Assembly: GCA_045222795.1 (NCBI GenBank)
Contig: JBGUZF010000135.1
Coordinates: 1 to 8,936 of the forward strand
Direction: 5' to 3'
DNA length: 8,936 nt
From: Colimorpha sp045222795
GTDB taxonomy: Bacteria > Bacteroidota > Bacteroidia > Bacteroidales > P3
Within the stretch, counting starts at the first letter, position 1. Each line of letters begins with the position of its first letter. The notes beneath the pieces were generated by a model. It was not told the DNA's origin, made no database searches, and saw only the letters and a list, made by a program, of their open reading frames with translations. A program made the translations under genes and the position numbers. Positions 1 to 6,798 of this stretch are shown one piece after another.

Positions 1-1
1 G

Positions 2-832
2 GTTATCACCGACATCTGCGCCGGCCAGATAGCCATACGCCACGGCTTGCGCGGCCCCAACTACTGCACTGTGGCAGCCTGTGCCTCGTCGGCAGCAGCC
101 ATCAGCGACGCTTTCAACCTTATCCGTCTCGGCAAAGCCGACGCAATGGTCGCTGGCGGCAGCGAATGCGCTGTGACTGAGGTTGGCATCGGAGGCTTCG
201 GCAATATGCGCGCCCTCTCGACCCGCAACGACGACCCGAAGACGGCTTCGCGTCCCTTCGACCGCGACCGCGACGGTTTCGTGCTAGGCGAAGGCTCGGG
301 AGCTCTAGTCCTTGAAGAATTGGAACATGCCCTCGCACGCGGGGCCAAGATATATGCCGAACTAACTGGTGCAGGCCTGTCGGCCGACGCCTACCACATT
401 ACGGCATCGCACCCCGACGGCCTCGGAGTAATCAATGCTATGCGGCAAGCCATTGAGGAATCGGACATGCAGCCCGCCGACGTGGACCATATCAACACCC
501 ACGGCACTTCGACACCCATAGGCGACATCTCAGAACCCAAGGCCATCGTGGGTCTCTTCGGCGACCACGCCTATAAGATGGCCATCAACTCCACCAAGTC
601 GATGACGGGCCACCTGCTCGGCGCCGCCGGAGCTGTGGAGGCCATAGCCACCATCCTCACCATCAAGAATGGCTTGGTGCCTCCCACCATCAACCACTTC
701 AACGACGACCCACAGATTCCTGCCCTCGACTTCACCTTCAACAAGGCACGCCGCCACGAGGTGGACTTCGCCCTTAGCAATGCCTTCGGCTTCGGCGGGC
801 ACAACGTCTGTCTGGCCTTCCGTAAATACTGA
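2..832 (+). CDS. fabF: 3-oxoacyl-[ACP] synthase II (FabF), 5'-truncated
   Basis: Beta-ketoacyl-ACP synthase II condenses malonyl-ACP with a growing acyl-ACP in cytoplasmic type II fatty-acid synthesis. The left window edge cuts the gene; reading is open from base 2 and 276 residues are visible. The thiolase-fold active site is complete: nucleophile Cys at visible residue 27 (VAACASS), His167 in NTHGTSTPIGD, Lys199 and His204 in STKSMTGHLLGAAG, and the gatekeeper Phe264 in NAFGFGGHN. These align with E. coli FabF Cys163, His303, His340 and Phe400 at a constant offset of 136 residues, so about 136 N-terminal residues are missing and no internal gap exists. The TGA stop lies four bases before the rnc start, which fits the common acpP-fabF-rnc operon of Bacteroidetes; acpP would lie outside the window. 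The exact FabF versus FabB assignment rests on overall resemblance and this context. Confidence 0.96.
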   Translation, partial: VITDICAGQIAIRHGLRGPNYCTVAACASSAAAISDAFNLIRLGKADAMVAGGSECAVTEVGIGGFGNMRALSTRNDDPKTASRPFDRDRDGFVLGEGSGALVLEELEHALARGAKIYAELTGAGLSADAYHITASHPDGLGVINAMRQAIEESDMQPADVDHINTHGTSTPIGDISEPKAIVGLFGDHAYKMAINSTKSMTGHLLGAAGAVEAIATILTIKNGLVPPTINHFNDDPQIPALDFTFNKARRHEVDFALSNAFGFGGHNVCLAFRKY

Positions 833-836
833 CCCC

Positions 837-1577
837 GTGCCGCTGTTCAGCAAGAAAAAAGAAAGGCCGGAGTTCTACAGATTCTTTAAGAACGTACTGG
901 GATTTACCCCCAGACGTACGGAATTGTACCACACAGCCTTCATTCACCGCTCTATCAGTGCCACGCACGAGGGGCACCGCATCAACAATGAGCGCCTCGA
1001 ATACCTCGGAGACGCCATCCTCGGTGCCGTGGTGGCCGAGTTCCTGTACAAGAAATATCCCCTGAAAGGCGAAGGCTTCCTTACCGAGATGCGCTCTAAG
1101 ATAGTGAGCCGCAAAAGCCTCGGCTCGCTGGCACGCCGCATAGGTCTCACCGAACTCATAGAACACCAGCCAACTGTCGAGGGCGGTTTCAAGTCAATGG
1201 GAGGCGACGCCATGGAGGCCTTGATAGGCGCCATATATATTGAGAAAGGCTACCGCTTCACCCGTAGGCTCATCGTCAAGCGCCTGCTGTGCACCTATAT
1301 CGATGTCGACACCGTGGCGCAGACTGACTGGAACTTCAAGAGCAAGCTCATCGACTGGGGCCAGAAGAGCCACCGCAAGGTGACCTTCGAGACTGTGCGC
1401 AGCTTTGTGCACAACAACGCAGGTCGCCGCGAATACGAATGCCGCGTGAACATCGACGGCGAACCCAAGCTATCGGCCATAGAATACACCATCAAGGCTG
1501 CCGAACAACTTGCCGCCGAGAAGACCTACAAGGCGCTTCAGGAGGCTGGCGAGATAGTCGTTTCCGTAGAAAAATAA
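837..1577 (+). CDS. rnc: Ribonuclease III
   Basis: RNase III cleaves double-stranded RNA, including 30S rRNA precursors and mRNA-antisense duplexes, as a cytoplasmic Mg-dependent homodimer. With the GTG start the protein has 246 residues, normal for the family. Residues 50-62 carry the signature NNERLEYLGDAIL with Glu52, Glu55 and Asp59. The second acidic pair is Asp124 and Glu127 in GGDAMEALIGAIY, so all catalytic metal ligands are present. The C-terminal double-stranded-RNA-binding domain runs from about NFKSKLIDWGQK to the end, including the terminal KAAEQLAAEKTYKAL helix. I chose GTG at 837 because it gives the usual short N-terminus before FYRFFKNVLGF and sits four bases after the fabF stop. 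The only upstream ATG in frame (780) would overlap fabF by 53 bases with an unlikely sequence. No Shine-Dalgarno site is visible, so translation is probably coupled to fabF. The TAA stop directly abuts the stop of the convergent gene. Confidence 0.95.
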   Translation: MPLFSKKKERPEFYRFFKNVLGFTPRRTELYHTAFIHRSISATHEGHRINNERLEYLGDAILGAVVAEFLYKKYPLKGEGFLTEMRSKIVSRKSLGSLARRIGLTELIEHQPTVEGGFKSMGGDAMEALIGAIYIEKGYRFTRRLIVKRLLCTYIDVDTVAQTDWNFKSKLIDWGQKSHRKVTFETVRSFVHNNAGRREYECRVNIDGEPKLSAIEYTIKAAEQLAAEKTYKALQEAGEIVVSVEK

Positions 1578-3437
1578 TCAGAATTTGCACCTCACCTGCA
1601 CGAACCACGTCTGCCGACGCGGTCCCTCGGTCTGTGACACCCCACTGCCTATGCTCTCTTGGCCAGGGTACCAGCTCAGCGCATACTTGGCGGCAAGGCT
1701 CCAGCTGTTGTTCAGCGCATACCGCAGCACCACACTGGTCCTAACACCGCGCCCGTTGAGCATCGGCATACTCCATGCATATTGCAGATTGCTCTCGCTG
1801 AGGTACAGCCTTGCATAATAGCCGTCGACGTCGAACCACGCCGCCGATGCCGTGGCTTGCAGCCGCTTGTGGGTATAGCGTGCCGACTGCGCCACCAGCC
1901 AACCCTTCTGCGGTTCACCATTTTCGCTCTCGAACAGCGCATACATGGCCCGCGAGACAAACAGCCACGCTCCTGTATTCACCCTTGCCTCGCCCTGCAG
2001 CTGCTGGCGCAGGGTCTGCTCGCCGAGGTACAGAGTGCTGTCGCTATTTGGTACGTTGCGCTCTTTCTGACGGTAGGCATACCGCAGCGAGGTCTCTACG
2101 TGCCGGCCGAAGCTGCGGCTCAAGCGCACCCTCAGCCATGTTCCTGACGAAGGACTGTAACTCCCATAACGCAGCGACGGGAAGTTGTGTATGTCTGCGC
2201 TGACCACAGCCACAAGGCCCAATGGCAGGCGCGTCTGTGCATCGAAAGTGACGCCCTGCTCGCCTTGGTTGCGACCTATAGAATAGGCCTGTGAGTGCAG
2301 ATTATGATACTGAGGGTGATAGTAGCGGTAGTTTATGCCGAAACGAGTGTCGCCCGAAGCCGAAAGCGTGACTCCGACTATAGCGGCAGGCTTACCCTCC
2401 GACGACATAGCACCCTCACCGTAAAGCAATAACTTGCGCCACTGCCACGCCACGTCCATACCGAAGTTACCCAACTGCCTGCCTCGGAAGTAGTTTTGGT
2501 TATAGACATAGTCGTTCACAGAAAGGCTGTCGTCGAGCATAGTATACACCCCTGTAAAACCGACAATTAGGTTGCCGCATCGATATGTGGCGTGACCGCC
2601 GAAGAGGTTCTCCCCATTAGCCCTCGAGGCAAAAGCCGACAGGTGTATTCCATGCCCGGCATTCACCGTTGCTGCCAAACCCTCCTGATAGCCTTCCTCG
2701 TAGAATGCCGAGGCTTGCCGCACTCCACTGCCGAAGCGCACAGGGGACTGGCCGAGGAAATTAAATGGCCGCAGGCCGGTCCACAGCGTTAGTCCTTGGC
2801 CGAACTGTAGGTTGTAGCGCCCCACTATCAACTTCTCCAGTCGGCCAATGTCGGTGAGCATCAGGTGGTAGCCGTAGTAGTTGCCCTTGCCCCACTGCTC
2901 CGTGGGGTCTTTGTCGGCCACCAGCCGCACATTGATATGGTTGCGATAGTTGTAATTATAGCAAAGTAGTGCTCGCAGGTTGTCGCCTTCGTAGCTGCTA
3001 TCGCGGTAGCCCGCTGCCTGTTCCACCGTGCCGCCGATACCTGTCACCACGCTGTGCCGACCCTGCCACCAACGCCATTTTACGTCGGCTGTATATGGTT
3101 CCACCGTGGTAATCATTTCCAACAAACCTATGGTGGTGCTGTCGAAGCCCGGGACAAACGCCAGCTCCTTGAGTGAGAGTAACTGCCCGTGGAGGATGAT
3201 ATAGTTGCTCAACGCTTTATGTTGGAATGGACTAAGGAACGGAACCCCAGCCATAGCCGCGGTATCGTTGATATTCACCTTGTTGGCGATATACTCCTGC
3301 AGCACGTCGCTCATCTCGGCGGCTTCTTCCTCGGTAGCATCCTCCTGCAGCCAGTCCTCCACGCTCTCCTCAACCTGTGCGGATAAAGTCGCCGGGAGCA
3401 GAAGAACCAATATTATGAGCCAGCGTTTCAGAAGCAT
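1578..3437 (-). CDS. ComEA-like helix-hairpin-helix protein with C-terminal outer-membrane beta-barrel
   Basis: This 619-residue exported protein has an unusual layout. Residues 1-20 are a signal peptide (cleavage likely ATLSA/Q). Residues 22-48 are strongly acidic. Residues 53-113 match the ComEA-type tandem helix-hairpin-helix pattern: VNIN, then PFLSPFQ where ComEA has PGIG, then LSLKELAFVPGFD where ComEA has a second GIG hairpin. From about residue 125 to the end are alternating polar/aromatic strands rich in Tyr, Trp, Arg and Gly, ending in Phe, typical of an outer-membrane barrel. I recall the PFLS and VPGFD variants from other Bacteroidetes proteins of this type, so they seem family-wide. 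The role is unknown; DNA uptake by analogy with ComEA is only a guess, since the DNA-contacting glycine loops are altered. Its start overlaps the end of the upstream gene by 10 bases, implying coupled translation, and it is the last gene of the operon. Confidence 0.85.
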   Translation of the reverse strand: MLLKRWLIILVLLLPATLSAQVEESVEDWLQEDATEEEAAEMSDVLQEYIANKVNINDTAAMAGVPFLSPFQHKALSNYIILHGQLLSLKELAFVPGFDSTTIGLLEMITTVEPYTADVKWRWWQGRHSVVTGIGGTVEQAAGYRDSSYEGDNLRALLCYNYNYRNHINVRLVADKDPTEQWGKGNYYGYHLMLTDIGRLEKLIVGRYNLQFGQGLTLWTGLRPFNFLGQSPVRFGSGVRQASAFYEEGYQEGLAATVNAGHGIHLSAFASRANGENLFGGHATYRCGNLIVGFTGVYTMLDDSLSVNDYVYNQNYFRGRQLGNFGMDVAWQWRKLLLYGEGAMSSEGKPAAIVGVTLSASGDTRFGINYRYYHPQYHNLHSQAYSIGRNQGEQGVTFDAQTRLPLGLVAVVSADIHNFPSLRYGSYSPSSGTWLRVRLSRSFGRHVETSLRYAYRQKERNVPNSDSTLYLGEQTLRQQLQGEARVNTGAWLFVSRAMYALFESENGEPQKGWLVAQSARYTHKRLQATASAAWFDVDGYYARLYLSESNLQYAWSMPMLNGRGVRTSVVLRYALNNSWSLAAKYALSWYPGQESIGSGVSQTEGPRRQTWFVQVRCKF

Positions 3438-4177
3438 ATCGTAAGCGTTGTATGCGGCGTAATACCCAGTGTTTGGTGCACCTCGGCGCCGAGGTCAATG
3501 CTGAACATACTATGGCGGAAGCCGATGCCGAAAGTAGCTACCAACGGCGCCGTAGCCATACCTGCACGTACCAGCACGCGGTTCTCGTAGTCGTACTCCA
3601 TGCCCATCCGCAGGCGAGCACACTCCTCAATCTCAAATTCCACTACTGTCAGCAGGTTGTTCACCACCGAATACTGTGCCTGCAGGTGCAACCTATATGG
3701 GTGAACATTGTCCCACGGCCGTGTGCCCGAGAGCAGCGACAGCTGAGTACGGGCCACCGACGCCCGCAGATAGGCTGTGGCCGCCAACCAATGCATAGGT
3801 TCATAGTGCGGGTCGGATGTGCCTAAATTCATCCACGTAGCACCCACACCCACCAAAAGCCACTCATTAGCACATAGGGCATAGCCCAATGAAGCCTGTT
3901 GCTCGTGATAGTCGAGATTCCCGTGGTGCATGTATGTGGCTGCCGCAAGGCCGACTTTACCGGTAGGCCTCAGCAGCGTCAGTCGTTTGTCGGCCATACC
4001 CGCAAGGGCGAATCCCTGCCTGTAGCCGACACTAACCATACGCTGGTCGGTATCCACTAAAAGACATCCTCCCATAGCACCGCTACGGGCATCGAGAGGT
4101 GTGGAAACAAACTGGGCGTCAACGGCTCTCGGCAGAGCCGACAGAAGAATCAATAATATGGCGTGACGCCACCTCAT
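3428..4177 (-). CDS. Putative outer-membrane beta-barrel protein, PorV/PorQ-like
   Basis: A 249-residue protein with a signal peptide at residues 1-21 (cleavage likely AVDA/QF). The mature start, around residues 29-38 (DARSGAMGGC), resembles the ARxxAMGG motif near the N-terminus of PorV, PorQ and FadL-type barrels. The rest is a run of amphipathic strands with many Gly, Tyr and aromatic residues, and the chain ends in Phe, so an outer-membrane barrel is the best reading. PorV and PorQ belong to type IX secretion, but this protein is shorter than PorV and I cannot assign that role. The ATG shares an ATGA overlap with the uppS stop, and the 3' end overlaps the next gene by 10 bases, so it is co-translated with both. 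The close tie with the helix-hairpin-helix barrel gene suggests the two work together. Exact family is uncertain. Confidence 0.8.
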   Translation of the reverse strand: MRWRHAILLILLSALPRAVDAQFVSTPLDARSGAMGGCLLVDTDQRMVSVGYRQGFALAGMADKRLTLLRPTGKVGLAAATYMHHGNLDYHEQQASLGYALCANEWLLVGVGATWMNLGTSDPHYEPMHWLAATAYLRASVARTQLSLLSGTRPWDNVHPYRLHLQAQYSVVNNLLTVVEFEIEECARLRMGMEYDYENRVLVRAGMATAPLVATFGIGFRHSMFSIDLGAEVHQTLGITPHTTLTICF

Positions 4178-4914
4178 GCCTGCTGGCCTTCAACCTGTGC
4201 TTCGGTCTTGCCGAAGCGACGCTGGCGGCCCTGGTAGTCGAGCACGGCGGCAAAGAAATCTTCGTGACGGAAGTCAGGCCACAGCTGTTCGCTGAAATAC
4301 AGCTCGGTATAGGCCATCTGCCACAGCAGGAAGTTGGAGATACGCAACTCTCCGCCCGTGCGTATCAGCAGGTCGGGGTCGGGGTAGTCGCGAGTGGTCA
4401 GGTAACGACGGAGAGTCTCCTCGTCAACCTCGTCATCTCGCAAGCCGTCGCGGCATATCTGCTTCAGGGCCTCGGCAATCTCCCAGCGCGAACTGTAGCT
4501 CAAAGCCAGCACCAGCGTGGTACCACTGTTGGCAGCGGTCTTCTCAATGCAGTCCTGCAGCACCTTGCGCGACCGCTCGGGGATACGCATCATGTCGCCT
4601 ATGGCCTGCAGGCGCACATTATTGTCCATGAGGGTCTTGGTCTCGTTGTGTACAGCTTTGATGAGCAGTTCCATCAGCCCGTCGACCTCCTCTTTGGGAC
4701 GGTTCCAGTTCTCGGTGCTGAAGGTGTAGAGCGTGAGGTAGCGCACATTGAGCTGCACCGCAGCCTCGACGGCGGCACGCACGGCCTCTATGGCGTTATT
4801 GTGTCCGAAGAGACGCTCGTGCTTCTGCTTCATGGCCCAGCGTCCGTTGCCGTCCATAATGATGGCCACATGCTGCGGCACACGGCTCTTGTCTATCTGT
4901 TCAAGTGCTGACAT
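4174..4914 (-). CDS. uppS: Isoprenyl transferase (undecaprenyl diphosphate synthase)
   Basis: UppS adds eight isopentenyl units in cis to farnesyl diphosphate, giving the C55 carrier for peptidoglycan, O-antigen and capsule building blocks; it acts at the cytoplasmic face of the inner membrane. The 246-residue length is normal. All conserved regions are visible: HVAIIMDGNGRWA with catalytic Asp21, the RLFGHNNAIEAVR region, LTLYTFSTENWNRP near residues 60-73, and the C-terminal signature with DPDLLIRTGGELRISNF (Arg185, Arg191) and Glu204 as the expected metal ligand. LALSYSSRWEI replaces the more common LNYGGRxEI, a form I associate with Bacteroidetes. The ATG is 12 bases after the stop of the DUF6089 gene, and the stop overlaps the next start as ATGA. 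In Porphyromonas and Bacteroides I recall bamA following uppS; here two other outer-membrane genes do. Confidence 0.97.
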   Translation of the reverse strand: MSALEQIDKSRVPQHVAIIMDGNGRWAMKQKHERLFGHNNAIEAVRAAVEAAVQLNVRYLTLYTFSTENWNRPKEEVDGLMELLIKAVHNETKTLMDNNVRLQAIGDMMRIPERSRKVLQDCIEKTAANSGTTLVLALSYSSRWEIAEALKQICRDGLRDDEVDEETLRRYLTTRDYPDPDLLIRTGGELRISNFLLWQMAYTELYFSEQLWPDFRHEDFFAAVLDYQGRQRRFGKTEAQVEGQQA

Positions 4915-4926
4915 ATCGTTATTGTT

Positions 4927-5790
4927 TCAAAGTTTACAACGTTTCGAACGCATCCACCCGAAGAGGGTCTCAAGACTCACACCCATGGTGATGCGGAAGC
5001 ATGCATACCAGTCGTCGAGCGAACTGTCACCGCGTTTGATGCCAGGGGCGTTCACATAGCCTTCCACCACCTCGCCGCTGCGGTCGGCTAGCCGAGCCGC
5101 CAACTCACCGTCGTCGACATTCTCCGTCAAGCATTCGCTGCCCACGTAGGTGGTGCTCACATCGTCAAGGTAGTCGGTCCAGGTCTTGCGGAAACCGTAT
5201 TCTGCCGTGAGCGACACCGCCTTCCCCAACCGCCATTTGAAGCCCACACCAAAAGGCATGCAGACCTGGAAGAGGGGGTACGGTTTGCGGTCGAGGTAAT
5301 CCGGAGTTCCCTGACCCTCGGTACACAGTGGCTGCAACTGAGCCCACTGCAGGTTGCCTTCTTTGTCGACATACGACGCTTCTGGACTGAAATAGAAGAA
5401 ACCAAAACCGCCGAAGATATAGGGTGTCCACGTGCTTTCAGTAGCTCCCGGACCATAGGGGCGGAAGTTGAATTCAAAGAGGGCTGCTCCTTCGTAGATA
5501 TGGCTGCGGAAACTAAGGTTGCGACGGACTATATAGTCCTTCTCGCACGACACATTGCCATAGTTCGCCTCTATACGCCAGGCCCATCGGTTGTCGAGCC
5601 GTTCGCGGATACCGATACCGAAAGCCAGATGCGGCGTACCGAAAACACTCTGGTTGTTAAGGTCGCCTATGTAGTTCATACCTCCCGCAGCCAGCAACAC
5701 TTCGCCACGCCCGAGGAAATCATCCCGTTGGGCCGTCGCAGTTATAGCCACCGCAAGGAACAGCAATACTATGAGCCTACGCCTATTCAA
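4927..5790 (-). CDS. DUF6089 family outer-membrane protein
   Basis: A putative outer-membrane beta-barrel of the uncharacterised DUF6089 family. The GGMNYIGDLNNQ stretch close to the mature N-terminus and the YIFGGFGFFYFSPEA segment in mid-protein are what I recognise, together with its place just before uppS, which is where this family sits in other Bacteroidales. I chose the TTG at 5790: it gives 287 residues and a compact signal peptide of 20 residues (NRRR, then a hydrophobic core, cleavage ATA/Q), overlaps the upstream gene by only 8 bases, and has GGAAG four bases upstream. An in-frame ATG at 5823 would add 11 residues and a 41-base overlap; it remains possible. The chain ends in a basic tail (MRSKRCKL) after the last likely strand rather than in a terminal Phe. 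Function is unknown; envelope biogenesis is inferred from the neighbours. Confidence 0.82.
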   Translation of the reverse strand: MNRRRLIVLLFLAVAITATAQRDDFLGRGEVLLAAGGMNYIGDLNNQSVFGTPHLAFGIGIRERLDNRWAWRIEANYGNVSCEKDYIVRRNLSFRSHIYEGAALFEFNFRPYGPGATESTWTPYIFGGFGFFYFSPEASYVDKEGNLQWAQLQPLCTEGQGTPDYLDRKPYPLFQVCMPFGVGFKWRLGKAVSLTAEYGFRKTWTDYLDDVSTTYVGSECLTENVDDGELAARLADRSGEVVEGYVNAPGIKRGDSSLDDWYACFRITMGVSLETLFGWMRSKRCKL

Positions 5791-6781
5791 CTTTCTTCCA
5801 TTTGATAGAACGGCAGATACCATCGACCTGCATCAGGTAGTCGCGCTTGTCGAATCGCGGACAATAGACATAACCCGTCAGCTCTACCACCTGCTTGCCG
5901 TCGGGCGAGAGGAGGCAGTAGCTCACGAAGGGACCGCCCATGAAGTCGCCAAACAGACGCCACAGGCCGCGGGTCTCGATGCAATACTTCGAGTCGCCGA
6001 ACTCCACCTTGCGACTCTCAAGTGCCACGCGGCGTTCGGTACCCATATAGCTGCCCTCGGCGGGACCCGGCACCTCGCGGCGCATCAGGGTGTCGAGGCG
6101 GTTGTAGATCTTCGTCGTATCAAACACATTGGCATCGCGATAGGGCATCACATTCACCAATACGCCGAGACCGAAGTCCTTGGTCTCCTTGCGCAGCCAC
6201 ACGAAATCGCCATCCTCCTTGGCCCACGAGAACTCTTTAGGCAGCGACAGCGTGAAGCCATACTTCTCCTCCACCCTCTTCATCAGCTCTATGTTGCGGT
6301 CGTTGTAGAACACATTGTCCATACGACGGTATTCATCCTTGTAAATCTCCTCCACGATGCGGTCGGCATGCTTGCGCAGCATCGCACACAGCGAGGCCTC
6401 ACTCGAGGCTGCGATATCAATTACGGCTTGCGGCTCGGCCCACTGGTCGTGGTGGATGTAGAACTTGTCGGGATTTCCGGCCTTTACGTCACAGATGATG
6501 ATGTTGCGGTGCATCTTGAACATCTGGGTGTTGTGGAGCGACGACACAGGCACGCTAACCACGCTGAAGCGCGCTTCTGGCTGCGGCAGACCATCCTGCG
6601 GACTCAACAAAATAGAGTCTATCAACACCTTGGTGGCTCCGGTATACTGTCCCTTGTCGGCGGCCACAAGCACCTCGCAGGTCTTGCCACTCGAGCTGCG
6701 CTTCGACAGCGCCTTGGTCTCGGGACTGTTGCAGGCGGCCACAAGCAGGGCGGCCATGAGCAATAATGTCAGTCTTTTCAT
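5783..6781 (-). CDS. DUF4837 family lipoprotein
   Basis: A 332-residue predicted lipoprotein of the Bacteroidetes family DUF4837. The start at 6781 yields a textbook type II signal peptide: MKR, a hydrophobic core, and the lipobox VAAC with the lipidated Cys17. Two other in-frame ATGs exist upstream (6802, which forms an ATGA overlap with the preceding gene, and 6811); they would add seven or ten residues including extra basic ones and cannot be ruled out. The mature part is soluble-looking, alpha/beta in character, with no membrane segments or catalytic motif I know; the C-terminal region (SPDGKQVVELTGYVYCP through RSIKWKK) is the sort of conserved end I associate with this family. It lies 17 bases after the reductase gene and overlaps the DUF6089 start. 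No function is known. Placement beside DUF6089 and uppS, also recalled from Porphyromonas, suggests an envelope role. Confidence 0.82.
   Translation of the reverse strand: MKRLTLLLMAALLVAACNSPETKALSKRSSSGKTCEVLVAADKGQYTGATKVLIDSILLSPQDGLPQPEARFSVVSVPVSSLHNTQMFKMHRNIIICDVKAGNPDKFYIHHDQWAEPQAVIDIAASSEASLCAMLRKHADRIVEEIYKDEYRRMDNVFYNDRNIELMKRVEEKYGFTLSLPKEFSWAKEDGDFVWLRKETKDFGLGVLVNVMPYRDANVFDTTKIYNRLDTLMRREVPGPAEGSYMGTERRVALESRKVEFGDSKYCIETRGLWRLFGDFMGGPFVSYCLLSPDGKQVVELTGYVYCPRFDKRDYLMQVDGICRSIKWKKVE
5795..5799 (-). promoter_or_regulatory. Possible ribosome binding site for the DUF6089 TTG start
   Basis: Read on the minus strand this is GGAAG, four bases before the TTG at 5790, inside the final codons of the DUF4837 gene (TGG AAG AAA GTT GAA TAG). 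The spacing is short and Bacteroidetes rely little on such sites, so it supports the TTG start only weakly. Confidence 0.3.
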
Positions 6782-6798
6782 ATTTCTGTGTTTTTTTA

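Noticed and set aside
669..836. Upstream in-frame extension of rnc into fabF
   Set aside because: The added 56 residues overlap fabF and have no RNase III likeness; the family starts close to the GTG at 837.
1659..2203. Plus-strand open frames of 162 and 130 codons inside the HHH-barrel gene
   Set aside because: They overlap each other and the real minus-strand gene, and their Arg/Pro/Ala/Cys-rich content looks like out-of-frame GC-rich sequence.
4099..4911. 270-codon open frame on the plus strand opposite uppS
   Set aside because: It is the antisense of an unmistakable uppS; no motif, signal or start context of its own.
5771..6766. 331-codon open frame on the plus strand opposite the DUF4837 gene
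   Set aside because: It mirrors a gene with signal peptide, lipobox and operon fit. Its translation is His/Leu/Val-rich low-information sequence typical of the antisense of a GC-rich gene, with no start context or known domain.
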